A stretch of DNA of 58,395 nt from Phytobacter diazotrophicus (GTDB lineage: Bacteria > Pseudomonadota > Gammaproteobacteria > Enterobacterales > Enterobacteriaceae): NCBI GenBank assembly GCA_004346725.1, contig SMDE01000022.1, positions 1 to 58,395 of the forward strand, read 5' to 3'. The notes under the pieces were generated by a model. That model made no database searches. It was not told where the DNA came from and saw only the letters and a list, made by a program, of their open reading frames with translations. Within the stretch, counting starts at the first letter, position 1, and each line of letters begins with the position of its first letter. Positions 52,143 through 58,395 of this stretch are shown piece after piece. A program made the position numbers and the translations under genes.

Positions 52143-52160
52143 AACGTGATCAATTTAACA
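52143..52160. promoter_or_regulatory. CRP site in the cyaA promoter region
   Basis: ACGTGATCAATTTAACA, on the minus strand TGTTAAATTGATCACGT, corresponds to the known CRP site over the cyaA P2 promoter of E. coli. The left half CGTGA is good and the right half TAACA weak. The remainder of the 311-bp cyaA-hemC interval holds the promoters of both genes; GTCTCG-TTTTGA-CGAGAC at 52251-52268 forms a hairpin of unknown role. Confidence 0.75.
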
Positions 52161-52360
52161 CCTTGCTGATTGACCGTAAAGAAAGATGCGCTACATACCA
52201 GTTTAGCACCATTTACAATGTGTAAATTCCCAATTACGGCTGAGGGTGTGTCTCGTTTTGACGAGACCGTGCTCGCCTCACCTATGCAATCACCACGAAC
52301 ACTGACACCCTAAGACAAGAATGTTAGGATGGTCGATGGATGATAATGACGGTAACAAGC

Positions 52361-53302
52361 ATGTTAGACAATGTTCTGAGAATTGCCACACGGCAAAGTC
52401 CCCTTGCACTTTGGCAGGCACAATATGTTAAGCAGCGTCTTGAGGCACTCCACCCGGCCCTGACGGTCGAATTGGTGCCTATGGTTACGCGTGGCGATGT
52501 CATTCTGGACACCCCTCTGGCGAAAGTCGGCGGTAAGGGTCTGTTTGTGAAGGAACTTGAGCTGGCATTGCTTGAAAACCGCGCCGATATCGCCGTGCAC
52601 TCTATGAAAGATGTCCCCGTCGAGTTCCCGGAAGGGTTGGGTCTGGTGACGATTTGTGAGCGTGAAGATCCGCGCGATGCCTTTGTCTCTAATCACTACA
52701 GCGACATCGACGCGCTGCCTGCGGGGAGCGTAGTTGGCACATCAAGTTTACGCCGGCAGTGTCAGTTGGCGGCACGCCGCCCCGATCTGGTGATCCGCTC
52801 TTTGCGTGGCAATGTCGGTACCCGTCTGTCGAAACTCGATAACGGCGATTATGACGCCATCATCCTGGCGGTGGCAGGCCTGAAACGTCTGGGGCTCGAA
52901 TCGCGCATTCGCGTCGCGCTGCCAGCAGAGCTTTCGCTCCCGGCAGTGGGTCAGGGTGCGGTGGGCATTGAGTGCCGTCTTGCAGACGAACGCACTCGTT
53001 TGTTGCTCGCCCCGCTTAACCATCACGAAACCGCTGTGCGGGTTTCCGCAGAGCGTGCCATGAATACCCGTCTCGAAGGCGGCTGCCAGGTACCAATTGG
53101 CAGCTATGCTGAATTACATGATGGTGAACTGTGGCTGCGTGCGCTGGTTGGCGCGCCGGACGGTTCGAAAATGGTCCAGGGTGAGCGCCGGGGTCATCCG
53201 GACGAAGCCGTCCAGTTAGGTATCTCACTTGCCGAGGAACTGCTGGATAACGGCGCACGTGAAATTCTGGCTGACGTCTACAACGGAGATGCGCCCGCAT
53301 GA
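52361..53302 (+). CDS. hemC: Hydroxymethylbilane synthase (porphobilinogen deaminase)
   Basis: Joins four porphobilinogens to the linear tetrapyrrole of haem synthesis. Starting at [19 protein letters not shown] gives 313 residues, the E. coli length; earlier Met codons in frame are rejected. The dipyrromethane cofactor Cys lies in [15 protein letters not shown] near residue 242, and [12 protein letters not shown] near 128 carries substrate-binding Arg residues. First gene of hemCDXY; hemD overlaps its end by four bases. Confidence 0.98.
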   Translation: MLDNVLRIATRQSPLALWQAQYVKQRLEALHPALTVELVPMVTRGDVILDTPLAKVGGKGLFVKELELALLENRADIAVHSMKDVPVEFPEGLGLVTICEREDPRDAFVSNHYSDIDALPAGSVVGTSSLRRQCQLAARRPDLVIRSLRGNVGTRLSKLDNGDYDAIILAVAGLKRLGLESRIRVALPAELSLPAVGQGAVGIECRLADERTRLLLAPLNHHETAVRVSAERAMNTRLEGGCQVPIGSYAELHDGELWLRALVGAPDGSKMVQGERRGHPDEAVQLGISLAEELLDNGAREILADVYNGDAPA

Positions 53303-54039
53303 ATATCCTTGTCACCCGCCCCTCCCCGGCAGGGGAAATGTTAGTGAGCCGACTGCGCGCACTGGGACAGGTGGCATGGAGCTTTCCGTTGATTGAGTTC
53401 ACCCCAGGCAGGGAACTCAACACGCTGCCCGAGCGTCTGTCGGCGCTGGGCGAAGACGATATGGTTTTTGCCTTATCACAGCATGCCGTGACATTTGCCC
53501 ACGCGCATTTACAGCAAACCCACGCTCACTGGCCTTTACAGCCACGCTACTTTGCCATTGGTCGCACGACCGCGCTGGCGTTACATACTGCCAGCGGTAT
53601 TGAGGTTCGCTATCCACTGGACCAGGAAATCAGCGAAGTCCTACTACAATTGCCTGAATTACAAAACATTCAGGGCAAACGTGCGCTAATCTTACGGGGA
53701 AACGGCGGACGTGAGTTATTAGGTGAAACGCTGGTGGCTCGTGGCGCTCAGGTTGAGTTTTGCGAATGTTATCAACGCTGTGGAAAGTTGTATGACGGGG
53801 CACAAGAGGCCATGCGCTGGCATACGCGCGGCGTCGATACGATAGTGGTCACCAGCGGTGAGATGCTGCAACAGCTTTTTACGCTTATTCCGCTCTGGTA
53901 TCGCGAAAATTGGTTACTACGCTGTCGGCTGTTGGTCGTCAGCGAGCGTCTGGCGAACCTCGCCCGGGAACTGGGCTGGCAAGATATTCAGGTCGCTGAA
54001 AACGCAGACAACGATGCGCTGCTTCGCGCATTACAATAA
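53299..54039 (+). CDS. hemD: Uroporphyrinogen-III synthase
   Basis: Closes hydroxymethylbilane with inversion of ring D to uroporphyrinogen III, the branch point to haem, sirohaem and cobalamin. The 246 residues match E. coli HemD. The fold is two alternating alpha/beta domains; [18 protein letters not shown] is the typical start, and [12 protein letters not shown] near residue 180 is part of the cleft. The start overlaps hemC (ATGA). hemX follows after 21 bp. Confidence 0.96.
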   Translation: MNILVTRPSPAGEMLVSRLRALGQVAWSFPLIEFTPGRELNTLPERLSALGEDDMVFALSQHAVTFAHAHLQQTHAHWPLQPRYFAIGRTTALALHTASGIEVRYPLDQEISEVLLQLPELQNIQGKRALILRGNGGRELLGETLVARGAQVEFCECYQRCGKLYDGAQEAMRWHTRGVDTIVVTSGEMLQQLFTLIPLWYRENWLLRCRLLVVSERLANLARELGWQDIQVAENADNDALLRALQ

Positions 54040-54060
54040 CACTCATAATGGGAAGCCATA

Positions 54061-55218
54061 ATGACGGAACAACAACACTCCTCTGCCGTGGTTGAAGAAA
54101 CCAAGCAGGCTGATGGCTACACGCCGCCGCCGAAAAACGCCGAGAAGAACAACCGCGCGGGCAAGACAAGTCTTGCACTTAGCGTGATTGCAATTGCAAT
54201 TGCGCTGGCAGCAGGCGTCGGTCTTTATGGCTGGGTAAAGCAGCAAACTACCGTACTGCGCGCAACGAATGATGAGCTGGCCAACCAGGTCATTGCGATG
54301 CAGCAAGCGCAGGACAAACAAAAAGCCGGGCTGGAAGGCGTTATTAAACAGCAGGCCACGCAGCTTGAAGAGGCCAAACGTCAGCAAGACGCGCTCGCCA
54401 GGCAGTTAAATGAGGTTCAGCAAAAAGTCGCCACCATTTCCGGCACCGATGCGAAAACCTGGCTGCTGGCGCAGGCTGATTTCCTGGTCAAACTGGCCGG
54501 GCGTAAGCTGTGGAGCGATCAGGATGTCACCACCGCCGCGGCGCTGCTGAAAAGCGCAGATGCCAGCCTGGCGGACATGAACGATCCCAGCCTTATCACT
54601 GCGCGCCGCGCCATTACTGATGATGTCGCCAGCCTCTCTGCGATTTCTCAGGTGGATTATGACGGCATCATCCTGAAAGTGAACCAACTCTCGAACCAGA
54701 TTGATAATCTGCGTCTGGCGGATAACAACGACGACGATGCCCCGATGGATTCAGACAGCAGTGAGTTGTCGAGTTCCCTTAGCGAATGGCGCGTGAATCT
54801 GCAAAAAAGCTGGCAGAACTTTATGGACAGTTTCATCACGATTCGCCGTCGCGATGAAACCGCAGTGCCATTGCTGGCCCCGAACCAGGACATCTATTTG
54901 CGCGAAAATATCCGCTCAAGGCTGTTAGTTGCGGCACAGGCCGTGCCTCGCCATCAGGAAGAGACCTACAAGCAGGCGCTGGATAATGTCTCTACCTGGA
55001 TTCGCGCCTACTACGATACGGATGATTCCGCCACCAAAGCGTTTCTTGAGGAAATTGACAAGCTCGAGCAGCAGTCCATCGCCATGGCGGTCCCTGAGTC
55101 GCTGAAAAGCCAGCCGATTCTGGAGAAACTGATGCAGACCCGTGTGCGTAATCTTCTGGCGCAGCCTGGCGTTGCCCCGGATCCGAATGCGCCTGCTCAA
55201 GCGCCGCAGGGAGAATAA
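54061..55218 (+). CDS. hemX: HemX family membrane protein
   Basis: Inner-membrane protein with one helix near residues 38-60 ([20 protein letters not shown]) and a long periplasmic part that starts with a coiled coil (about 65-125, rich in Gln, Lys and Glu). The 385 residues compare with 393 in E. coli; the name comes from the operon, and a uroporphyrinogen methylase activity once proposed is not supported by the sequence. The N-terminal segment is proline- and lysine-rich and cytosolic. hemY follows after 2 bp. Confidence 0.93.
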   Translation: MTEQQHSSAVVEETKQADGYTPPPKNAEKNNRAGKTSLALSVIAIAIALAAGVGLYGWVKQQTTVLRATNDELANQVIAMQQAQDKQKAGLEGVIKQQATQLEEAKRQQDALARQLNEVQQKVATISGTDAKTWLLAQADFLVKLAGRKLWSDQDVTTAAALLKSADASLADMNDPSLITARRAITDDVASLSAISQVDYDGIILKVNQLSNQIDNLRLADNNDDDAPMDSDSSELSSSLSEWRVNLQKSWQNFMDSFITIRRRDETAVPLLAPNQDIYLRENIRSRLLVAAQAVPRHQEETYKQALDNVSTWIRAYYDTDDSATKAFLEEIDKLEQQSIAMAVPESLKSQPILEKLMQTRVRNLLAQPGVAPDPNAPAQAPQGE

Positions 55219-55220
55219 TC

Positions 55221-56417
55221 ATGCTGAAAGTATTATTACTCTTTGCGCTGCTGATCGCCGGGATCGTGTTAGGTCCGATGATCGCCGGCCATCAGGGCTA
55301 TGTGCTGATCCAGACTGACACTTACAACATTGAAACCAGCGTCACTGGCCTGGTCATCATTCTGGTACTGGCGCTGGTAGTGCTTTTTGCCCTCGAATGG
55401 CTGTTACGCCGTATTTTCCGCACCGGCGCGCATACGCGTGGCTGGTTCGTTGGCCGTAAACGTCGCCGCGCCCGTAAACAGACGGAACTGGCGCTCATCA
55501 AGCTGGCAGAAGGCGATTATCAGCAGGTTGAGAAGTTGATGGCGAAAAACGCCGATCATGCGCAACAACCCGTGGTGAACTACTTACTGGCGGCCGAAGC
55601 GGCACAGCAACGTGGCGATGAAGTGCGTGCGAATCAGCACCTTGAGCGTGCCGCAGAGCTGTCGGAAAACGATCCGATCCCGGTCGAAATTACCCGTGTA
55701 CGTCTGCAACTGGCACGCAATGAAAATCATGCCGCGCGCCATGGCGTTGACCGACTGCTGGAAATTACCCCGCGTCATCCGGAAGTATTGCGCCTGGCAG
55801 AACAGGCTTACATCCGCACCGGCGCATGGAGTTCACTGCTGGACATCATTCCGTCGATGGCAAAAGCGAACGTCGGAGATGAGGCGCATCGCGAAGCACT
55901 CCAGCAACAAGCCTGGATTGGGCTAATGGATCAGGCGCGTGCCGATCTGGGAAGCGAGGGTCTACGAAGCTGGTGGAAAAACCAGAGTCGCAAAACCCGT
56001 CATCAAATCCCCTTGCAGGTGGCAATGGCAGAACACCTTATCGAATGTGACGATCACGATACTGCCCAGGCGATCCTCCTGGATGGGCTGAAACGACAGT
56101 ATGACGACCGCCTGGTTCTGGTGATCCCGCGCCTGAAAACCAATAATCCTGAGCAGGTAGAAAAAGTCCTGCGCCAGCAAATCAAAACGCAGGGCGACCG
56201 CCCGATGCTCTGGAGTACACTGGGGCAATCACTGATGAAACACGGCGAGTGGAAAGAGGCCTGCCTGGCGTTTCGTGCCGCGCTGAAACAACGCCCGGAT
56301 GCATTCGATTACGCCTGGCTTGCTGACTGCCTCGACCGGCTGCACCAGCCGGAAGAAGCCGCAGAGATGCGTCGTGATGGTCTGCTGCTCACGTTGCAGA
56401 ATAACCCCCCTTCCTGA
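55221..56417 (+). CDS. hemY: HemY, membrane protein with TPR repeats
   Basis: Not the protoporphyrinogen oxidase HemY of Bacillus: this is the enterobacterial HemY family, with two N-terminal membrane helices (LKVLLLFALLIAGIVLGPMI and a second near residue 48) and tetratricopeptide-like repeats in the remaining cytosolic or periplasmic part (for example EVLRLAEQAYIRTGAW and PMLWSTLGQSLMKHGEWKEA). The 398 residues equal the E. coli length. The role in late haem steps or their membrane organisation is not settled. A strong terminator follows the stop. Confidence 0.95.
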   Translation: MLKVLLLFALLIAGIVLGPMIAGHQGYVLIQTDTYNIETSVTGLVIILVLALVVLFALEWLLRRIFRTGAHTRGWFVGRKRRRARKQTELALIKLAEGDYQQVEKLMAKNADHAQQPVVNYLLAAEAAQQRGDEVRANQHLERAAELSENDPIPVEITRVRLQLARNENHAARHGVDRLLEITPRHPEVLRLAEQAYIRTGAWSSLLDIIPSMAKANVGDEAHREALQQQAWIGLMDQARADLGSEGLRSWWKNQSRKTRHQIPLQVAMAEHLIECDDHDTAQAILLDGLKRQYDDRLVLVIPRLKTNNPEQVEKVLRQQIKTQGDRPMLWSTLGQSLMKHGEWKEACLAFRAALKQRPDAFDYAWLADCLDRLHQPEEAAEMRRDGLLLTLQNNPPS

Positions 56418-56424
56418 TCCTCTG

Positions 56425-56450
56425 TCGGGGCCGCAAGGCCCCGATTTTTT
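56425..56450 (+). terminator. Terminator of hemCDXY
   Basis: TCGGGGCC-GCAA-GGCCCCGA followed by TTTTTT, 8 bp after the hemY stop. A textbook Rho-independent terminator. Confidence 0.95.
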
Positions 56451-56602
56451 GCCTGCCTGACATTTCTGAATATCCTGTGCTACAGTTTTCCCGTCTCAAT
56501 TAACGGAACGTCTCTGCCAATGTAACGATCTTCCCGAGTTAACCCCTTTCAATCGATGCAGCGCTTGCTGCAGGAAATAACTCGTTTTGGGAAATCGTTA
56601 CC

Positions 56603-57814
56603 ATGAACACCCTATTGTTCGCGCTCGTGCGCGCGCTACGCACGCACCGCTGGCTGCGGCTGCTGCTCTGCGCATTTGTCTTATCTTCACTGGGTAATGG
56701 CCTGGCCCAGGTACTGGTCTTCGGTCAGCTCTTACGCTGGCATGCCTCACCTTCAACGCTCACCCTCGCCTACCTGTTGGCAACGCTACCGGGCTTTATG
56801 GGCAGCCTGGCGGGAGAAAAGCTCTGTCGACGCTTGTCGCCCCTGTCTCTTTTAATCATCACAGAGCTGTTGGGTATGGTCGCCCTCGCCCTTCCTCTGT
56901 TCGGGCTCATGTATCACAGTATCCCCGCTTTGCTGATGGTTCAGTCGGCAGAGGCGTTGCTGGGCGGGATGTCCTGGCCTGCGCTGGCGTTGGTATTCAA
57001 GCGCGGCCTTACGCATGATGAATTGCCTGCGGCCACAGGGATGGAGAGCGTTATTTTTGCCTCTCAGGTATTGCTGGGAACGGGGGTGGGCGTGCTGTTG
57101 TTCGACCATGTTGCCCCGCTAATATTGCTGAGCATTGATGCACTGAGTTTTCTGGCGTCGATGGCTCTGCTCATGCTGACACGGGCACATTATCGTGCCC
57201 ATGACATGAGCAATCGCAATAACGGCAAACCGTTATCGACTATTGCATGGCCTTCACTGACCGCCGCACAAAAGCGCAGCCTGCTGATCCTGCCTGCCCT
57301 TGCCGCGGTTGGTTCACCAGCCATGGCGCTCTTGCCCGCACTGGCGCAACAGATACATCCGGACGACGCTAGCGGGCTGGCATTACCGCTACTGTTCGCC
57401 CGTAGCCTGGGGCAGCTTTGTGGTCCGCTGCTGCTGAATGGTGAAAAGTTGCCGCACTATGCCCGCCGCAATCGCCTGTTAGTGCTGTGTCTGGCCATTT
57501 TCCTTGGGGCATACGGCCTGCTGCCGCTGCTCTCAGAAGAGAAGAGCGCGGCACTGGGGCTTATTTTTATCGCCCATCTGGCCTCGAATGTGGTGTTTGC
57601 TGTCGGTACGTTTAGTCTGCTTGCCGGGTTTAGCGGAGATGAGATCCCGGCAGCCAGCGCAAAAGCGTGGCGCTGGCAAACATTAACCGCCACGCTGATG
57701 ACCACCATTGCAGCCTGGCTTGCCAGCGAATGGGGCGCCGCGCAGGCGCTCTACAGCGTATCACTGAGCGCATTGCTTTTGATGAGTGTGGTGATGGCAC
57801 GCTACCGGGAATAA
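56603..57814 (+). CDS. Major facilitator superfamily transporter, unknown substrate
   Basis: A 403-residue protein with about twelve predicted membrane helices, typical of the DHA3-like MFS branch that also holds enterobactin exporter EntS-type and macrolide-efflux proteins. Helix 1 is LLLCAFVLSSLGNGLAQVLV; the loop after helix 2 reads GSLAGEKLCRRLSPL, a variant of the MFS motif A. A ribosome site is weak (GGGAAATCG). It lies between the hemY terminator and glmZ, a place where E. coli K-12 has no such gene. Substrate and regulation cannot be told from sequence. Confidence 0.85.
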   Translation: MNTLLFALVRALRTHRWLRLLLCAFVLSSLGNGLAQVLVFGQLLRWHASPSTLTLAYLLATLPGFMGSLAGEKLCRRLSPLSLLIITELLGMVALALPLFGLMYHSIPALLMVQSAEALLGGMSWPALALVFKRGLTHDELPAATGMESVIFASQVLLGTGVGVLLFDHVAPLILLSIDALSFLASMALLMLTRAHYRAHDMSNRNNGKPLSTIAWPSLTAAQKRSLLILPALAAVGSPAMALLPALAQQIHPDDASGLALPLLFARSLGQLCGPLLLNGEKLPHYARRNRLLVLCLAIFLGAYGLLPLLSEEKSAALGLIFIAHLASNVVFAVGTFSLLAGFSGDEIPAASAKAWRWQTLTATLMTTIAAWLASEWGAAQALYSVSLSALLLMSVVMARYRE

Positions 57815-57819
57815 GGCAT

Positions 57820-58022
57820 AAAAAAACGCCTGCTCGAAAGCAGGCGTTAAAACAGGTCTGTTTGACAACATAAATGGGTGCTTCACTCAACGTAGTGTCC
57901 ATGGTGTTTGATGAGGCCGAAGCGACATCTGTCAGTGGACGATAAGCACCGTAAACGGCTCTGCATCATTCCGGAGTTTATGAGGCCAGAAGGCGAACAT
58001 AAGAGGTGGAATGAGCATCTAC
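57820..58022 (-). ncRNA. glmZ: Small RNA GlmZ
   Basis: The minus-strand sequence from GTAGATGCTCATTCCACCTC to the terminator is very close to E. coli GlmZ (about 207 nt). Conserved parts include CATAAACTCCGGAATGATGC, the GGTGCTTATCGTCCACTGAC region used in base pairing with glmS, and the end stem AACGCCTGCTTTCGAGCAGG followed by CG and a T-run. GlmZ with Hfq activates translation of glmS (glucosamine-6-phosphate synthase); RapZ and RNase E remove it unless GlmY interferes. It faces the MFS gene, and its terminator also suits that gene. Confidence 0.96.
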
Positions 58023-58033
58023 ACGTATATTAT

Positions 58034-58050
58034 TGCACATAGTGTGCCAG
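58034..58050 (-). promoter_or_regulatory. Sigma-54 promoter of glmZ
   Basis: On the minus strand CTGGCACACTATGTGCA has the GG and GC pairs ten bases apart that define the -24/-12 sigma-54 promoter, 13 bp ahead of the GlmZ 5' end. TAATAT, closer to the start, could serve as the -10 of an overlapping sigma-70 promoter, as reported in E. coli. Confidence 0.8.
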
Positions 58051-58155
58051 GTTCGCATTAGCAAAACAGCACGCTTAAGTTCTTTTCAGATAACAGGAAA
58101 ATCGCGCTCTGCGGCGGCAATCACCCCAATTTAGCTACGGTGCCAGACGCTTTAT

Positions 58156-58173
58156 TGTCGCCTACAGGAGACA
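58156..58173. promoter_or_regulatory. GlrR activator site 1
   Basis: TGTC-GCCTACAGGA-GACA fits TGTC-N10-GACA, the binding pattern of the response regulator GlrR, which activates sigma-54 promoters of glmY and, in some genera, glmZ. Confidence 0.75.
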
Positions 58174-58203
58174 GCCACAATGCCAGACAGCCTACTCCTT
58201 ATA

Positions 58204-58216
58204 AATCAATAAATTA
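58204..58216. promoter_or_regulatory. IHF-type site upstream of glmZ
   Basis: AATCAATAAATTA fits the IHF consensus WATCAA-N4-TTR exactly. IHF bending between activator sites and a sigma-54 promoter is common and has been seen for glmY/glmZ. Confidence 0.6.
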
Positions 58217-58218
58217 GA

Positions 58219-58236
58219 TGTCACCAATTGACGACA
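58219..58236. promoter_or_regulatory. GlrR activator site 2
   Basis: TGTC-ACCAATTGAC-GACA is a second exact match to TGTC-N10-GACA, 63 bp from site 1. Confidence 0.75.
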
Positions 58237-58250
58237 AAGGTAGGTTGGGT

Positions 58251-58268
58251 TGTCGCTGATACGCAACA
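58251..58268. promoter_or_regulatory. GlrR activator site 3 (one mismatch)
   Basis: TGTC-GCTGATACGC-AACA matches TGTC-N10-GACA with one mismatch, 32 bp from site 2. Confidence 0.6.
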
Positions 58269-58311
58269 CCGTAAAATGAGAGGTTTTTAGAATGCAAAAA
58301 ACAATAAATAT

Positions 58312-58335
58312 CCTCCGGCATAGCCGGAGGTTTTT
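58312..58335. terminator. Terminator at the end of the rightmost partial gene
   Basis: CCTCCGGC-ATA-GCCGGAGG followed by TTTTT on the plus strand; on the minus strand it is followed by ATATTTATTGTTTTTT. It lies 23 bp beyond the stop of the partial leftward gene and probably ends it before the glmZ control region. Confidence 0.8.
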
Positions 58336-58357
58336 CAGATGCGCCTGTAAGGCTCTG

Positions 58358-58395
58358 TTACCAGCCGCGCCCTAACAGGCGCATACGATCTGACA
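58358..58395 (-). CDS. C-terminal end of an unidentified gene
   Basis: Reading leftward, the frame ends SDRMRLLGRGW and a TAA stop, followed by the terminator at 58312-58335. Only eleven codons are in the window. The end does not resemble what I recall of E. coli AslB or YifK, which lie near here in E. coli. No call possible. Confidence 0.45.
   Translation of the reverse strand, partial: SDRMRLLGRGW

Overview
The window is chromosomal DNA of a member of the Enterobacteriaceae. The gene order hemG-trkH-yigZ-pepQ / fadBA / fre-ubiD / rfaH / tatDCBA-ubiBJE / udp / dlhH / metE / metR / bioP-yigL-pldB / rhtB-rhtC-recQ-pldA / yigI-rarD / corA / uvrD-yigB-xerC-yigA-dapF-lptM / cyaY / cyaA / hemCDXY / glmZ is the conserved 85-87 min region of Escherichia, Salmonella and Citrobacter. 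Protein lengths match E. coli to within a few residues. Three ERIC elements and several REP/BIME palindromes also point to this family. The genus cannot be fixed from the window; a Citrobacter-like relative is an inference.

Layout. Bases 1-240 are the P1/P2 promoters and the start of the leader of an rRNA operon reading leftward out of the window. 244-7785 carry haem and potassium genes, proline dipeptidase and the fatty-acid oxidation operon with its FadR operator. 8060-18926 carry a small secreted protein, flavin reductase, ubiquinone genes, RfaH, the Tat translocase, uridine phosphorylase and a dienelactone-hydrolase-like protein. rmuC, normally between ubiE and udp, is missing from that place.

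18927-27920 is an accessory block between dlhH and metE. It has two parts. The first is a tightly overlapping five-gene operon (binding protein, fused permease, ATPase, metallo-beta-lactamase-fold hydrolase, histidine phosphatase) with a divergent DeoR-family regulator; it looks like uptake and dephosphorylation of a phosphorylated compound. The second is an AT-rich cassette holding a putative cysteine-peptidase-fold toxin or effector and three related lipoproteins, two of them from a recent tandem duplication. This resembles an orphan effector-immunity set and is the best candidate for an undescribed system here.

27940-47075 return to the core: methionine synthesis and MetR, biotin uptake, sugar phosphatase, lysophospholipase, amino-acid exporters, RecQ, outer-membrane phospholipase, CorA with a leader peptide, and the SOS-linked lptM-to-uvrD operon. 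An ERIC element lies between the LexA box and the start codon of uvrD. 47255-49027 encode an extra secreted DKNYY-type protein between lptM and cyaY. 49102-56417 hold cyaY, cyaA and the hemCDXY operon. An MFS transporter follows, then the small RNA glmZ with a sigma-54 promoter, an IHF-type site and three GlrR-type sites, and finally the last eleven codons of an unidentified leftward gene.
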